DNA of 64,000 nucleotides, from NCBI RefSeq assembly GCF_001553565.1, contig NZ_CP014228.1:2046001-2110000 (forward strand), written 5' to 3'. The stretch is from Actinomyces radicidentis (GTDB taxonomy: Bacteria; Actinomycetota; Actinomycetes; Actinomycetales; Actinomycetaceae). Below are positions 53,695-63,237 of the stretch, in pieces. The notes beneath the pieces are model-generated. The model was not told where the DNA came from, did no database searches, and saw only the letters and a list, made by a program, of their open reading frames with translations. The position numbers and the translations under genes are program-made. The number at the start of each line of letters is the position of its first letter. Within the stretch, counting starts at the first letter, position 1.

Positions 53695-53815
53695 CCCGCT
53701 ACGCGAGCGGGTTTCCCACCGGCGCGCCCCTGCGCCTATCCTGGGAGCACCGCGTCCCCGGGGCACCGGTGCCCACCGGCGCCCCGCGCGGCAACGATGA
53801 CGGAAAGGGGGAGCC

Positions 53816-54196
53816 ATGGCCCTGTCGGAGCGCGAGCAGCAGGTGCTGCGCGACCTCGAGGAGCAGCTCCACGACGAGGACCCCGCCCTCGTCGACTCCA
53901 TGGACGACGCCGGCCGGGAGCTCGGCCGCCTCTCGCCCCGCCACGTCGGCGGCGGCATCGCCCTCATCCTCCTCGGCCTCGCCGTCCTCGTCGGCGGCGT
54001 CGCGGTCGGCCACGGCATCGTCTCGATCCTCCTGGGCGTCGCCGGCTTCGGCCTCGCGGTCTGGGGTGTCACGATGATGCTCACCCGGGCCCAGGCCCCC
54101 GAGCCCGAGGCGCCCCGCCGCCAGCAGGGCTCCCGCTCCAGCTTCATGGACCGCCAGTCCGAGCGCTGGGAGCAGCGCCGCGACCAGCAGCGCTGA
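53816..54196 (+). CDS. DUF3040 small membrane protein
   Basis: 126 residues. MALSEREQQVLRDLEEQL is the DUF3040 hallmark, followed by two helices (about 45-63 and 67-87) and a basic tail ending SERWEQRRDQQR. It is commonly found just before mraZ in actinobacteria, as here; function unknown. The start has AAAGGGGGA upstream. Confidence 0.9.
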   Translation: MALSEREQQVLRDLEEQLHDEDPALVDSMDDAGRELGRLSPRHVGGGIALILLGLAVLVGGVAVGHGIVSILLGVAGFGLAVWGVTMMLTRAQAPEPEAPRRQQGSRSSFMDRQSERWEQRRDQQR

Positions 54197-54231
54197 GACG
54201 CCCCCACCTTCCTCCACCCCGGACCCCGAAC

Positions 54232-54260
54232 GCCGTCCTCCCCGCCGGGAGGGCGGCTTT
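54232..54260 (+). terminator. Terminator between the DUF3040 gene and mraZ
   Basis: GCCGTCCTCCC (54232-54242) pairs with GGGAGGGCGGC (54247-54257), one T-G (U-G) pair, 4-base loop, followed by TTT, one of the few with a T-run in this window. Confidence 0.75.
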
Positions 54261-54410
54261 CTCGTGCCCACGGGCCCCCGACGTCGTCTCCGGCGCCCGT
54301 GGGGAGTCGGAGTGACCGAGCGCGCGTGACGATTCCCTCCACCGCACCCCACCCCGGGATTGCGCTGCAATGACGCCACTCGTGATCCGATCGTGACACT
54401 CCTGCGGCCT

Positions 54411-54450
54411 ACGTGGGGGTGGAAGGGGAGGGAAGTGGAGTAGGGTGGAG
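54411..54450 (+). promoter_or_regulatory. MraZ-type operator with four 10-base repeats over the mraZ promoter
   Basis: Four consecutive 10-base units (starting 54411, 54421, 54431, 54441) each place GG at positions 7-8; the last three end GGAG. The last unit includes TAGGGT (54441-54446), a likely -10. MraZ is known to bind direct repeats spaced 10 bases apart in E. coli and Mycoplasma promoters of this cluster. Confidence 0.6.
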
Positions 54451-54482
54451 CCATACGGATCGTCGAGGGGAAGGAGACCCGG

Positions 54483-54914
54483 ATGTTCCTGGGTACCCAC
54501 GCCCCCCGGCTCGATGAGAAGGGCCGCCTCATCCTCCCGGCGAAGTTCCGCGAGGAGCTCGCCGGCGGCATCGTCCTCACCCGAGGTCAGGAGCACTGCC
54601 TCTACGCCTTCACGAGCGCGGAGTTCGAGCGCATGTACGCCCAGCTCCGCGAGGCCCCCCTCGCCCAGAAGCAGGCGCGCGACTACGTCCGCGTCATGCT
54701 CTCCGGCGCCGACTCGCAGATCCCGGACAGGCAGGGACGCATCACCATCCCCGCCCCGCTGCGCGCCTACGCCGGGCTCGGCCGCGACCTCGCCGTCATC
54801 GGCGCCGGGGCCCGCGTCGAGATCTGGGACGCCGCCGCCTGGGAGGCCTACCTGGCCGACCAGGAGCAGGTCTTCGCCGACCAGGCCGAGGAGATCATCC
54901 CCGGCTTCTTCTGA
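54483..54914 (+). CDS. mraZ: Transcriptional regulator MraZ
   Basis: 143 residues. Two AbrB-like half-domains, each with the family D-x2-GR-x4-P signature: [14 protein letters not shown] (about 11-24) and [13 protein letters not shown] (about 82-94). It is the first gene of the division and cell-wall cluster and normally represses it by binding repeats like those at 54411-54450. AGGAG six bases before ATG. Confidence 0.96.
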   Translation: MFLGTHAPRLDEKGRLILPAKFREELAGGIVLTRGQEHCLYAFTSAEFERMYAQLREAPLAQKQARDYVRVMLSGADSQIPDRQGRITIPAPLRAYAGLGRDLAVIGAGARVEIWDAAAWEAYLADQEQVFADQAEEIIPGFF

Positions 54915-55140
54915 GCCGACCCGTCCGCGACGGCCCGCCCGCCGCCACCCACAACACAAGCAGCACGCAGGCACGGCGCCCCGGCGCCGCCCACGGCCCG
55001 TCCCGTGAGGTCTCCGCCCGCCGCGCAGTCCGACGTCACTTCCCCGGCGCCGGAACCTGCGGGAGGAGTCCTGGCGGAACGGGCCCGGGCCACCACCCGC
55101 GTCACGAGCAAGCCTGACCACGCCACCGAGGAGGACCGCG

Positions 55141-56259
55141 ATGACCGACGCAGCGCAGCGCCACGTCCCCGTCCTCCTCGAGCGCTGCCTCGACCTCCTC
55201 GGCCCCGCGCTCGAGGGCGACGACGCGCCCGTCGCCCCCGTCCTCGTCGACTGCACCCTCGGCATGGGCGGTCACACCGAGGGCGCCCTCGCCCGCTTCG
55301 AGAACCTCACCGTCGTCGGCATCGACCGCGACCCCGAGGCCATCGCCCTCGCCTCCGAGCGCCTCGCACGCTTCGGCGACCGCTTCCGCGCCGTCAACAC
55401 CACCTACGACCACGTCGACGACGTCGCCCGCCAGGCCTCGCCCTACGGCGACGGAACCGTCGACGCCGTCCTCATGGACCTCGGCGTCTCCTCCCTCCAG
55501 CTCGACGACGCGGAGCGCGGCTTCTCCTACGCCCGCACCGCGCCGCTCGACATGCGCATGGACCAGTCCCAGGGGCGCACGGCCCAGGAGATCCTCGACA
55601 CCGCCGACGAGCGCGAGATCGCCCGCATCCTGCGCACCTACGGCGAGGAGCGCTTCGCGCCGCGCATCGCCCGCACCATCGTGCGGCGCCGTGAGGACGG
55701 CGAGCCCGTCACCACGACCCAGGACCTCGTCGACGTCGTGCGCGCCTCCGTCCCCGCCGCCGCCCGCCGCACCGGCGGCAACCCCGCCAAGCGCACCTTC
55801 CAGGCGCTGCGGATCGCCGTCAACGCCGAGCTGGAGGCCCTCGAGGCCGCCGTCCCGCGCGCCCTCAACTCCGTGCGCGTCGGCGGCCGCCTCGTCGTCG
55901 AGTCCTACCAGAGTCTCGAGGACCGCATCGTCAAGCAGGCCATGGTCGCCGGCGCCACGACGAACGCCCCCGCGGACCTGCCCTTCGTCCCCGAGGACGC
56001 CGCCCCGTACCTCGAGCTCGTCACCCACGGCGCGGAGCGCGCCGACGACGACGAGCAGGCCCGCAACCCCCGTTCCGCGCCTGTGAGGCTGAGAGCCGCG
56101 ACGCGCCTCCGGCCCGCCTCCGACGCACCGGCGCCCGAGCCTGGTACAGGTACGGGGGGAGCCCGCAGGGAACGACCACGGCCCGCCCCGAGCCGCCGGA
56201 GCGGCACCCGATCAGACGCACGAGACCACGCACGATCCCGAGGAAGGAGGAGCCGATGA
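55141..56259 (+). CDS. rsmH: 16S rRNA m4C1402 methyltransferase RsmH
   Basis: 372 residues. HVPVLLERCLDLL, VDCTLGMGGHTEGAL (SAM loop), MDLGVSSLQLDDAERGFSY, PLDMRMDQSQGRTAQEIL and NPAKRTFQALRIAVN are diagnostic. The C-terminal 60 residues are a basic, low-complexity tail. ATG follows GAGGAGG; the end overlaps ftsL by ATGA. A 226-base gap after mraZ shows no gene. Confidence 0.96.
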   Translation: MTDAAQRHVPVLLERCLDLLGPALEGDDAPVAPVLVDCTLGMGGHTEGALARFENLTVVGIDRDPEAIALASERLARFGDRFRAVNTTYDHVDDVARQASPYGDGTVDAVLMDLGVSSLQLDDAERGFSYARTAPLDMRMDQSQGRTAQEILDTADEREIARILRTYGEERFAPRIARTIVRRREDGEPVTTTQDLVDVVRASVPAAARRTGGNPAKRTFQALRIAVNAELEALEAAVPRALNSVRVGGRLVVESYQSLEDRIVKQAMVAGATTNAPADLPFVPEDAAPYLELVTHGAERADDDEQARNPRSAPVRLRAATRLRPASDAPAPEPGTGTGGARRERPRPAPSRRSGTRSDARDHARSRGRRSR

Positions 56260-56744
56260 GCGCCGCCGCCAGCACCGCCACCACGACGAGCACCGAGACG
56301 CCGTCGCGTCGCCGCGCGCGCACCGCGCCCGTGCGACGCACCGCCGGCGCCCCCACCGCCCGCGCGCGCCGTCCCCGCGTCCGCCGCGAGGCCTCCGAGT
56401 CCGAGCAGCCGCAGCTCTACGTCGTCCGCGGCCTCGCCCCGGCCCGTTCAACGCTGCCCTTCATCCTCCTCATCGTCGCCATCCTCATCGGCGCCCTGGC
56501 CACCTCCATGGTCCTCAACGCGCGCATGGCGGACACCGCGTACAAGATGCAGAAGGCCCAGATCGAGCTCAACGTCGTCAACGACCACATCGACACCGTC
56601 CAGGGCGAGGTCCTCGATGAGTCCTCGCCCGAGCAGCTCGCCCAGCGCGCCGCCGCGCTCGGCATGGTGCCGGCGCAGGCCCCCGGGGTCGTCGACCTCA
56701 CGAGCTCGACCGTCTCCGGTGGCACCGCCGCCTGGTCGGAGTAG
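56256..56744 (+). CDS. ftsL: FtsL-like septum protein
   Basis: 162 residues. A basic N-terminal cytoplasmic region of about 65 residues, one helix (LPFILLIVAILIGALATSMV, about 67-86) and a short coiled-coil outer segment (KMQKAQIELNVVNDHIDTV). Topology and place between rsmH and ftsI identify FtsL, which with FtsB/FtsQ activates septal synthesis. Sequence conservation in this family is low. Confidence 0.85.
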   Translation: MSAAASTATTTSTETPSRRRARTAPVRRTAGAPTARARRPRVRREASESEQPQLYVVRGLAPARSTLPFILLIVAILIGALATSMVLNARMADTAYKMQKAQIELNVVNDHIDTVQGEVLDESSPEQLAQRAAALGMVPAQAPGVVDLTSSTVSGGTAAWSE

Positions 56745-56750
56745 GTCGGC

Positions 56751-58583
56751 GTGAACCCCAGCCGCCGTCGAGCCCTCCAGTTCTTCGGCGTCGCCGGCTT
56801 CGCACTGCTCACCGGGAAGACCGCGTGGCTGCAGGCCGTCGACGGCCCCGCCCTCGCCGCCCAGGCCAAGGCCGAGCGCACCGTCACCTGGATCAACCGC
56901 GCCGCCCGCGGCGACATCAAGGGCCGTGACGGCTCGGTCCTCGCCTCCTCGACGATCTCGTACGACATCGGCGTCAACCAGGTGAAGATCGGCCAGTACG
57001 AGCAGACGTCCACCGACGGCTCAGCCTCCACCGACGGCGCCCCGGCCGTCGTCGGCCACGGCGCCGTCGCCGCCGCCAAGCAGATCGCCCCGATCCTCGG
57101 CGTCGACGCCCAGGAGCTCGGCGCCAAGATGGTCGGCACCTCCACCTACGCCGTCATCGCCGAGAACGTCGACCCCGACACCTGGCGCCGCATCAACGCC
57201 CTCGACATCCCCGGCGTCGAGCCCGACCAGCGCATCCGCCGCCTCTACCCGGCCGGCAAGGTCGCGGGCAACGTCGTCGGCTACACCCACGAGGGCGCCA
57301 ACCGCCAGCTCGTCGGCTCCGCGGGCCTCGAGCTCACCCAGAACAAGAAGCTCACCGGCACCAACGGCAAGGGCAGCGTCGAGATCGGCAAGACCGGCGC
57401 CATCATCCCCACCGGGGACCGGACCGACGTGCCCTCCGTCGCCGGCCAGACCGTGCGCACCACGATCAACCCCGACCTCCAGGCCGTCGCCCAGGACGCC
57501 CTCGACGAGGTCGTCAAGGTCCAGAACGCCGACTGGGGCACGATCGTCGTCATGGAGCCGAGCACCGGCAAGCTCCTCGTCCTGGCCGACTCCAACTCCG
57601 TCGACCCCTCCGACCCCTCGGCCACCGACGCCGACGACCGCGACGCCCGCAGCGTCCAGGCCGTCTTCGAGCCCGGAAGCGTCGGGAAGGTCGTCACCTT
57701 CGCCACCGCCCTCGAGGAGGGCTACCTCACCCCGACGGACTCCTACACGGTCCCCTACCGGTGGACCGCCTCCAACGGGCAGACCTTCCAGGACTCGCAC
57801 GAGCACGCCGTTGAGTACCTCACGAGCTCGCAGGTCCTGGCCGAGTCGTCCAACGTCGGCACCGTGCAGATCGGCGAGAAGGTCCCTGACGACCTCCGCT
57901 ACCAGTACATCGAGAAGTTCGGCTTCGGCTCGCTCACCGGTATCGAGATGCCCGCCGAGTCCGCCGGGCTCCTCTACCCGCCCGCCAAGTGGGACGACCG
58001 CACCCGCTACACGACCATGTTCGGCCAGGGCTACGCGGGCACCTCCCTCCAGGCCGTCCAGGTCCTCGCCACCGTCGCCAACAAGGGAGTGAGCGTCCCG
58101 CCGCGCGTCATCGACGCCTGGATCGACGCGGACGGCAACGAGACCGCCCAGGAGTCCGGCGAGGGCACCCAGGTCATCAGCGCGGACACCGCCACCACCC
58201 TCACCGAGATGCTCATCGGCGTCACCCAGGCGGGCGGCACCGCCGAGGAGGCCTCGCTCGACGGCTACCTCGTGGCCGGCAAGACCGGAACCACCGAGAT
58301 CCTCACCGAGTCCGGCACCGTCGCCTCCTTCGTCGGCTTCACGCCCGCGCGCGACCCCGCCATCGCCGTCGCAGTCATCGTCTACAAGCCGGACGGCACC
58401 TACGGAGGCACCGTCTCCGCCCCCGTCTTCCGCAAGGTCGCCATCGCCGCGCTCCACCAGCTCGGCATCGCCCCCGACCCGACCGTCATCGCCGCGCAGG
58501 CCGCCAACGACGCCGAGGCCCAGGCCGAGGCCAAGGCCCAGAAGGCGGCGCAGCAGGAGGCGCAGGAGCGCAATGCGGACTGA
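56751..58583 (+). CDS. ftsI: Septal peptidoglycan transpeptidase (class B penicillin-binding protein)
   Basis: 610 residues. One N-terminal helix, a dimerisation domain with INRAARGDIKGRDGSVLA, then the transpeptidase: FEPGSVGKVV (active-site Ser and Lys of SxxK), ESSNVG (SxN) and AGKTGTTE (KTG). An Ala/Glu/Gln-rich tail follows. Works with FtsW on septal strands. Six bases separate it from ftsL. Confidence 0.96.
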   Translation: MNPSRRRALQFFGVAGFALLTGKTAWLQAVDGPALAAQAKAERTVTWINRAARGDIKGRDGSVLASSTISYDIGVNQVKIGQYEQTSTDGSASTDGAPAVVGHGAVAAAKQIAPILGVDAQELGAKMVGTSTYAVIAENVDPDTWRRINALDIPGVEPDQRIRRLYPAGKVAGNVVGYTHEGANRQLVGSAGLELTQNKKLTGTNGKGSVEIGKTGAIIPTGDRTDVPSVAGQTVRTTINPDLQAVAQDALDEVVKVQNADWGTIVVMEPSTGKLLVLADSNSVDPSDPSATDADDRDARSVQAVFEPGSVGKVVTFATALEEGYLTPTDSYTVPYRWTASNGQTFQDSHEHAVEYLTSSQVLAESSNVGTVQIGEKVPDDLRYQYIEKFGFGSLTGIEMPAESAGLLYPPAKWDDRTRYTTMFGQGYAGTSLQAVQVLATVANKGVSVPPRVIDAWIDADGNETAQESGEGTQVISADTATTLTEMLIGVTQAGGTAEEASLDGYLVAGKTGTTEILTESGTVASFVGFTPARDPAIAVAVIVYKPDGTYGGTVSAPVFRKVAIAALHQLGIAPDPTVIAAQAANDAEAQAEAKAQKAAQQEAQERNAD

Positions 58584-58692
58584 CCACGACCCGCACGGCG
58601 GCAACGGCGCGACGCGCGTCTCACCGCACCGCTGAGCCGCCACCCGCCCACCGGGCGGCCAGCATCACGACGCCACGATAGATTGAGGAACC

Positions 58693-60318
58693 ATGAGCAA
58701 CCACGCCTACGAGTCGGCGGCGGCCCTGCGCCCCCACCGCCTCGAGCCGACCGCCCTCTCCGAGCTCGCGGGCCGCTTCGGCCTCGCCGTGGCCCCGGGG
58801 GCCGGCGGCGTCGAGCGCGTGAGCGTCGTCGGCGTCAGCGTCGACTCCTCCGACGTCGCCGCCGGTGAGCTCTTCACCGCCATCCCCGGCTTCAAGCGCC
58901 ACGGCGCCGAGTTCGCCGCCCAGGCCGTCGACGCCGGCGCCGTCGCCGTCCTCACCGACGCCGCCGGAGCCGAGATCGTCCTGCGGGACCGCCCCGGCAC
59001 CCCCGTCCTCGTCACCGAGGACCCGCGCGCCGTCGTCGGCCCCCTGGCCGCCGAGGTCTACCGCCATCCGAGCGAGCGCCTCACCGCCACGGCAGTGACC
59101 GGCACCAACGGCAAGACGACCACCTCCTACTTCGTCGAGGCCATCCTCGCCGCCCACCTGGGCGGCTGCATGCTCGCCGGCACCGTCGAGCTGCGCGTGG
59201 GGGAGCAGCACGTCGAGTCCCCGCGCACCACCGTCGAGGCGCCCGTCCTCCAGCGCCTCATGGCCCTCGCCCTCGAGGAGGGCGTCCCCGCCGCGAGCCT
59301 CGAGGCCTCCAGCCAGGCCCTCGACCTGCGCCGCATGGACGGCACCGTCGTCGAGGTCGCCGGCTTCACCAACCTCCAGCGCGACCACCTCGACTACCAC
59401 GAGACGATGGAGCGCTACCTGGAGGCCAAGGCCATCCTCTTCACCCCGGAGCACGCCCGTCGCGCCGTCGTCTGCGTCGACGACGAGTGGGGCGTCCGCC
59501 TCGCCGAGAAGGTCGCCTCCGACGCCGCCCTCCAGCTCGACCGCGTCCGCGCCTACCCCGGGGAGGCGGACACCGACTGGTTCGTCACGGACGCCGCCGT
59601 CTCCATGACGGACTCCGCGACGACCTTCGTCCTCCACGGGCCCGAGGGCGAGGAGATCGCCGCCTCCTGCCCGCTGCCCGGCCTCGTCAACGTCCAGAAC
59701 GCGGCCCTCGCCCTCGTCATGACCATCCGCGCCGGCGTCCCCGCCGCCACCGCCGTCGAGGCCCTCTCCCAGGCGCACAACATCCCCGGCCGCATGCAGC
59801 GCATCAGCCAGCGGGACGGCGAGCGCGGCCTGTGCATCGTCGACTTCGCGCACACGCCGGACGCCATGCGCCTCACCCTCGAGGCCGTCCGCGCCATCAC
59901 CCCGGGCCGCCTCATCGTCGTCTTCTCCTCGGACGGGGACCGCGACCACGGCAAGCGCCCCATGCTCGGGGCCGTCGCCGCCGAGCTCGCCGACGTCCTC
60001 GTCCTCACCGACGAGAACCCGCGCAGCGAGGACCCGCAGACCATCCGCGACGCCATCCTCGAGGGCGTCCGCTCCGTGCGCCCCGACCTGCACGACGTCG
60101 AGCAGGTGACCACCTGGCGCGGCGACGCGGTCAAGCGCGGCGTCGAGCTCTGCGGCCCCGAGGACACCGTCATCGTCACCGGCAAGGGCCATGAGCCCTT
60201 CCTCGAGATCGGCGGCGAGTTCATCCGCTACAACGACGCCCCCGTCATGCGCGAGGCCGTCGAGGCCAAGTGGGGGCCCATCGCCTCCGACGCCGCCGGG
60301 AAGGGCTCACGGGCATGA
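58693..60318 (+). CDS. murE: UDP-MurNAc-tripeptide ligase MurE
   Basis: 541 residues. Adds the third amino acid of the stem peptide. ATP site TGTNGKTTTSYFVEAIL, HLDYHETMERYLEAK (the Lys that is carbamylated in this family), IVDFAHTPDAM, and the residue-3 selectivity motif at 440-446, reading DENPRSE. m-DAP enzymes have DNPR with Arg binding the carboxylate; here Arg is kept but the Asp position reads Glu, so the amino acid (m-DAP, Lys or Orn) is uncertain. Confidence 0.95.
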   Translation: MSNHAYESAAALRPHRLEPTALSELAGRFGLAVAPGAGGVERVSVVGVSVDSSDVAAGELFTAIPGFKRHGAEFAAQAVDAGAVAVLTDAAGAEIVLRDRPGTPVLVTEDPRAVVGPLAAEVYRHPSERLTATAVTGTNGKTTTSYFVEAILAAHLGGCMLAGTVELRVGEQHVESPRTTVEAPVLQRLMALALEEGVPAASLEASSQALDLRRMDGTVVEVAGFTNLQRDHLDYHETMERYLEAKAILFTPEHARRAVVCVDDEWGVRLAEKVASDAALQLDRVRAYPGEADTDWFVTDAAVSMTDSATTFVLHGPEGEEIAASCPLPGLVNVQNAALALVMTIRAGVPAATAVEALSQAHNIPGRMQRISQRDGERGLCIVDFAHTPDAMRLTLEAVRAITPGRLIVVFSSDGDRDHGKRPMLGAVAAELADVLVLTDENPRSEDPQTIRDAILEGVRSVRPDLHDVEQVTTWRGDAVKRGVELCGPEDTVIVTGKGHEPFLEIGGEFIRYNDAPVMREAVEAKWGPIASDAAGKGSRA

Positions 60319-61832
60319 TCGAGCGCAGCCTCACCGAGCTCGCCGCCATGGTCGGCGGCGAGATCCTCGACGCGGACGGGACCGGGGACGCCCCGGTCGT
60401 CGCCTCCGTCGTGACCGACTCCCGCAAGGCCGGTCCCGGCGCGCTCTTCGTCGCCATCGCCGGCGAGCGCACGGACGGCCACGCCCACCTCGGCGGCGTC
60501 CTCGCCGCAGGGGGCGCGGCCGCCCTCGTCTCCGACCTGCCCGCCGCCCGCGCCGCCCTCGACGCGGCCGGCGTCGCGCCGGACGACGCGGACGGAGAGC
60601 GCCGCACGCTGCCCCTCATCCTCGTCGAGGACACGGTCGAGGCCCTCGGACTGCTCGCCAGGGCGCACCTCGCCGACCTGCGCGAGCGCGCCGCCTCCCG
60701 CGGGAGCGAGCTCACCGTCGTCGCCATGACCGGCAGCGTCGGCAAGACGACGACGAAGGACCTCACCCGCCAGCTCCTCGCCGCCCAGGCGCCGACCGTC
60801 GCGCCGATCGCCTCCTTCAACAACGAGATCGGGCTGCCCCTCACGGTCCTCGAGACTGACGAGTCGACCCGGTACCTCGTCCTCGAGATGGGCGCCTCCG
60901 GCTTCGGGCACATCTCCTACCTCACCGGCATCGCCCCGCTCGACGCCGCGGCCGTCCTCATGATCGGCCACGCCCACATGGGCGGCTTCGGCTCCGTCGA
61001 CGGCGTCGCCGAGGCCAAGTCCGAGATCGTCCAGGGCCTCCTGCCCGGCGGCACCGCCGTCCTCAACTACGACGACGAGCGCGCCTGGGCCATGCGCGCG
61101 ATCGCCCCCGGCCCGGTGCTGGCCTTCTCCGCGAGCGGCGACCCGGCCGCCGAGATCCGCGCCGAGAACGTCGAGGCCGACGCCCAGGCGCACGCCGTCC
61201 TCGACCTCGTCGCCCCCGGCGCGCCGACGACGCGCGTCCGGCTCGGGCTGCCCGGCCTGCACAACGTCGGCAACGCGCTCGCCGCGGTCGGCCTCGCGAT
61301 CGCCGCGGGAGTCCCTGCCGCCGACGCCGTGGCCGCACTCGCGGGAGCACGGATCGAGAGCCCCCACCGTCTCGACGTGCGCACCGTGGGCGCGCCCGAC
61401 GGCGGCGATATCCTCCTCATCGACGACTCCTACAACGCCAACATCGACTCCATGTCGGCCTCCCTGGCCTCCCTGCCGGCCCTGGCCGGGGAGCGGCGCC
61501 GCGTCGTCGTCATCTCCGAGATGCTCGAGCTCGGCGAGTTCTCGGACGCCGACCACGCACGCACCGGCGAGCTCGTGGCCGACGCCGGCGCGAGCCTCCT
61601 CGTCACCATCGGGGAGGGGGCCGCCCCGGCCGCCGAGACCGCCCGACGGGCCGGCGTGGGCGAGGTCGTCGAGCTTCCCGACGCCGACGCCGCCCTGACG
61701 CGGATCGACGCCCTCGTGCGCGCCGGCGACGCCGTGCTCGTCAAGGGCTCCAACGGCTCGGGCGCCTGGCGCGTCGCCAACCACCTCGCTGAACGACCCG
61801 TCGAAGGGACACCGGGAGGCACCGACCGATGA
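60315..61832 (+). CDS. murF: UDP-MurNAc-tripeptide:D-Ala-D-Ala ligase MurF
   Basis: 505 residues from ATG 60315, which overlaps the murE stop. MTGSVGKTTTKDLTRQLL is the ATP site; MGASGFGHISYLTGIAPLDAA and NVGNALAAVGLAIAAGV follow; LLIDDSYNANIDSM marks the C-terminal domain. Adds D-Ala-D-Ala to complete the pentapeptide. Overlaps mraY by ATGA. Confidence 0.96.
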   Translation: MIERSLTELAAMVGGEILDADGTGDAPVVASVVTDSRKAGPGALFVAIAGERTDGHAHLGGVLAAGGAAALVSDLPAARAALDAAGVAPDDADGERRTLPLILVEDTVEALGLLARAHLADLRERAASRGSELTVVAMTGSVGKTTTKDLTRQLLAAQAPTVAPIASFNNEIGLPLTVLETDESTRYLVLEMGASGFGHISYLTGIAPLDAAAVLMIGHAHMGGFGSVDGVAEAKSEIVQGLLPGGTAVLNYDDERAWAMRAIAPGPVLAFSASGDPAAEIRAENVEADAQAHAVLDLVAPGAPTTRVRLGLPGLHNVGNALAAVGLAIAAGVPAADAVAALAGARIESPHRLDVRTVGAPDGGDILLIDDSYNANIDSMSASLASLPALAGERRRVVVISEMLELGEFSDADHARTGELVADAGASLLVTIGEGAAPAAETARRAGVGEVVELPDADAALTRIDALVRAGDAVLVKGSNGSGAWRVANHLAERPVEGTPGGTDR

Positions 61833-62917
61833 CCGCCATCCTCATCGCCGCCGCCGTCGGCATGGTCGTGACCCTGCTGGGCACGCCCGTGCTCATCGGC
61901 TTCCTGCACAAGCGGCAGTACGGCCAGTTCATCCGCCAGGACGGACCGCAGGGCCACTTCACCAAGCGCGGCACGCCCACGATGGGCGGCCTCGTCATCA
62001 TCATCGCCACCGTCCTCGGCTACGCGATCGCGAACCTCTCGGAGCTGCGCACCCCGCGCGCCAGCGGCGTGCTCCTCCTCTTCCTCATCGTGGGCCTGGG
62101 CCTCATCGGCTTCCTCGATGACTTCGAGAAGATCTCCAAGCAGCGCTCGCTGGGCCTGACGCCCTGGCAGAAGATGCTCGGCCAAGCCTTCATCGGCATC
62201 ACCTTCTCCGTGTGCGGCCTGTTCTTCGCCGACCGCAACGGCCTCACCCCAGCCTCGACCCGGATCTCCTTCGCGCGGGACACGAACCTCGACCTCGCCT
62301 TCGCGGGCGTCGGGCTGGGGATCGTCCTGTTCATCCTGTGGTCGAACTTCCTCATCACCGCCTGGTCCAACGCCGTCAACCTCACCGACGGCCTCGACGG
62401 CCTCGCGGCCGGGTCCTCCGCCATGGTCTTCGGCGCCTACACGCTCATCGGCGTGTGGCAGACGAACCAGTCCTGCCTCTACGGGCACGCCGACGTCGTC
62501 GTCACCACCTGCTACCAGGTGCGCGACCCGCGCGACCTCGCCATGGTGGCCGCGGCCCTCATGGGCGCCTGCTTCGGCTTCCTGTGGTGGAACGCCTCCC
62601 CGGCCAAGATCTTCATGGGGGACACCGGCTCCCTCGCCCTCGGCGGCGCGCTCGCCGGGCTGTCGATCCTCACGCGCACGGAGTTCCTCGCCGTCGTCCT
62701 CGGCGGGCTCTTCCTGGCCGAGGTCATGAGCGACGTCATCCAGATCGCCTCCTTCAAGTCCACCGGTAAGCGCGTCTTCCGCATGGCCCCCCTCCACCAC
62801 CACTTCGAGCTGGGCGGCTGGAGCGAGGTCAACGTCGTCATCCGCTTCTGGATCATCGCCGGCGTCTGCGTCGTCGCCGGCCTGGGCATCTTCTACACCG
62901 AGTTCCTCCTCTCCTGA
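61829..62917 (+). CDS. mraY: Phospho-MurNAc-pentapeptide translocase MraY
   Basis: 362 residues, ten helices. Transfers the pentapeptide to undecaprenyl phosphate, making lipid I. HFTKRGTPTMGGLVII, LGLIGFLDDFEKISKQRSLGL (DDD-type Mg site), NLTDGLDGLAAGSSAM, NASPAKIFMGDTGSLALGG and MAPLHHHFELGGWSEVNVV are all present. It links this cluster to the isoprenoid supply from the mevalonate genes. Confidence 0.97.
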   Translation: MTAILIAAAVGMVVTLLGTPVLIGFLHKRQYGQFIRQDGPQGHFTKRGTPTMGGLVIIIATVLGYAIANLSELRTPRASGVLLLFLIVGLGLIGFLDDFEKISKQRSLGLTPWQKMLGQAFIGITFSVCGLFFADRNGLTPASTRISFARDTNLDLAFAGVGLGIVLFILWSNFLITAWSNAVNLTDGLDGLAAGSSAMVFGAYTLIGVWQTNQSCLYGHADVVVTTCYQVRDPRDLAMVAAALMGACFGFLWWNASPAKIFMGDTGSLALGGALAGLSILTRTEFLAVVLGGLFLAEVMSDVIQIASFKSTGKRVFRMAPLHHHFELGGWSEVNVVIRFWIIAGVCVVAGLGIFYTEFLLS

Positions 62918-62923
62918 GACAGT

Positions 62924-62969
62924 GCGCACGACCCCTCGCGCACGATCCGCTGCGCGAGGGGTCGTGCGC
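62924..62969 (+). terminator. Strong hairpin inside the dcw cluster after mraY
   Basis: A perfect 19-bp stem (62924-62942 with 62951-62969) around an 8-base loop, 6 bases after the mraY stop. It probably attenuates read-through into murD. Confidence 0.7.
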
Positions 62970-63237
62970 GCCCGCTCGGCGCGGCACGCGAGCCCCGTAC
63001 GGGCCCGTGCGGACCCGCTGCGCGCGTGACGTCGACCGCCCCGCGCGTGTGGCTCCACCTCCCTCCCAGGTCGATGGGGGAGCATCGGACCAGGCGCCGG
63101 GTCTCGCCCGACGCCGCCCGACGCCCCGCCGCCGACCCGCCAGCGCGGGCCGCCGTGCCGACGACGCACCTTCCGAGCCCCCCGGCGCCCGGCCGCACGG
63201 CCCCGCCGGCCGCACACAGACAGGAACGAGAGACCCC
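62970..63237 (+). other. mraY-murD gap, no gene found
   Basis: After the hairpin, the remaining bases up to murD hold no convincing coding frame and no clear promoter. Only a Shine-Dalgarno-like GGAACGAGAG just before GTG 63238 was noticed. Confidence 0.6.
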
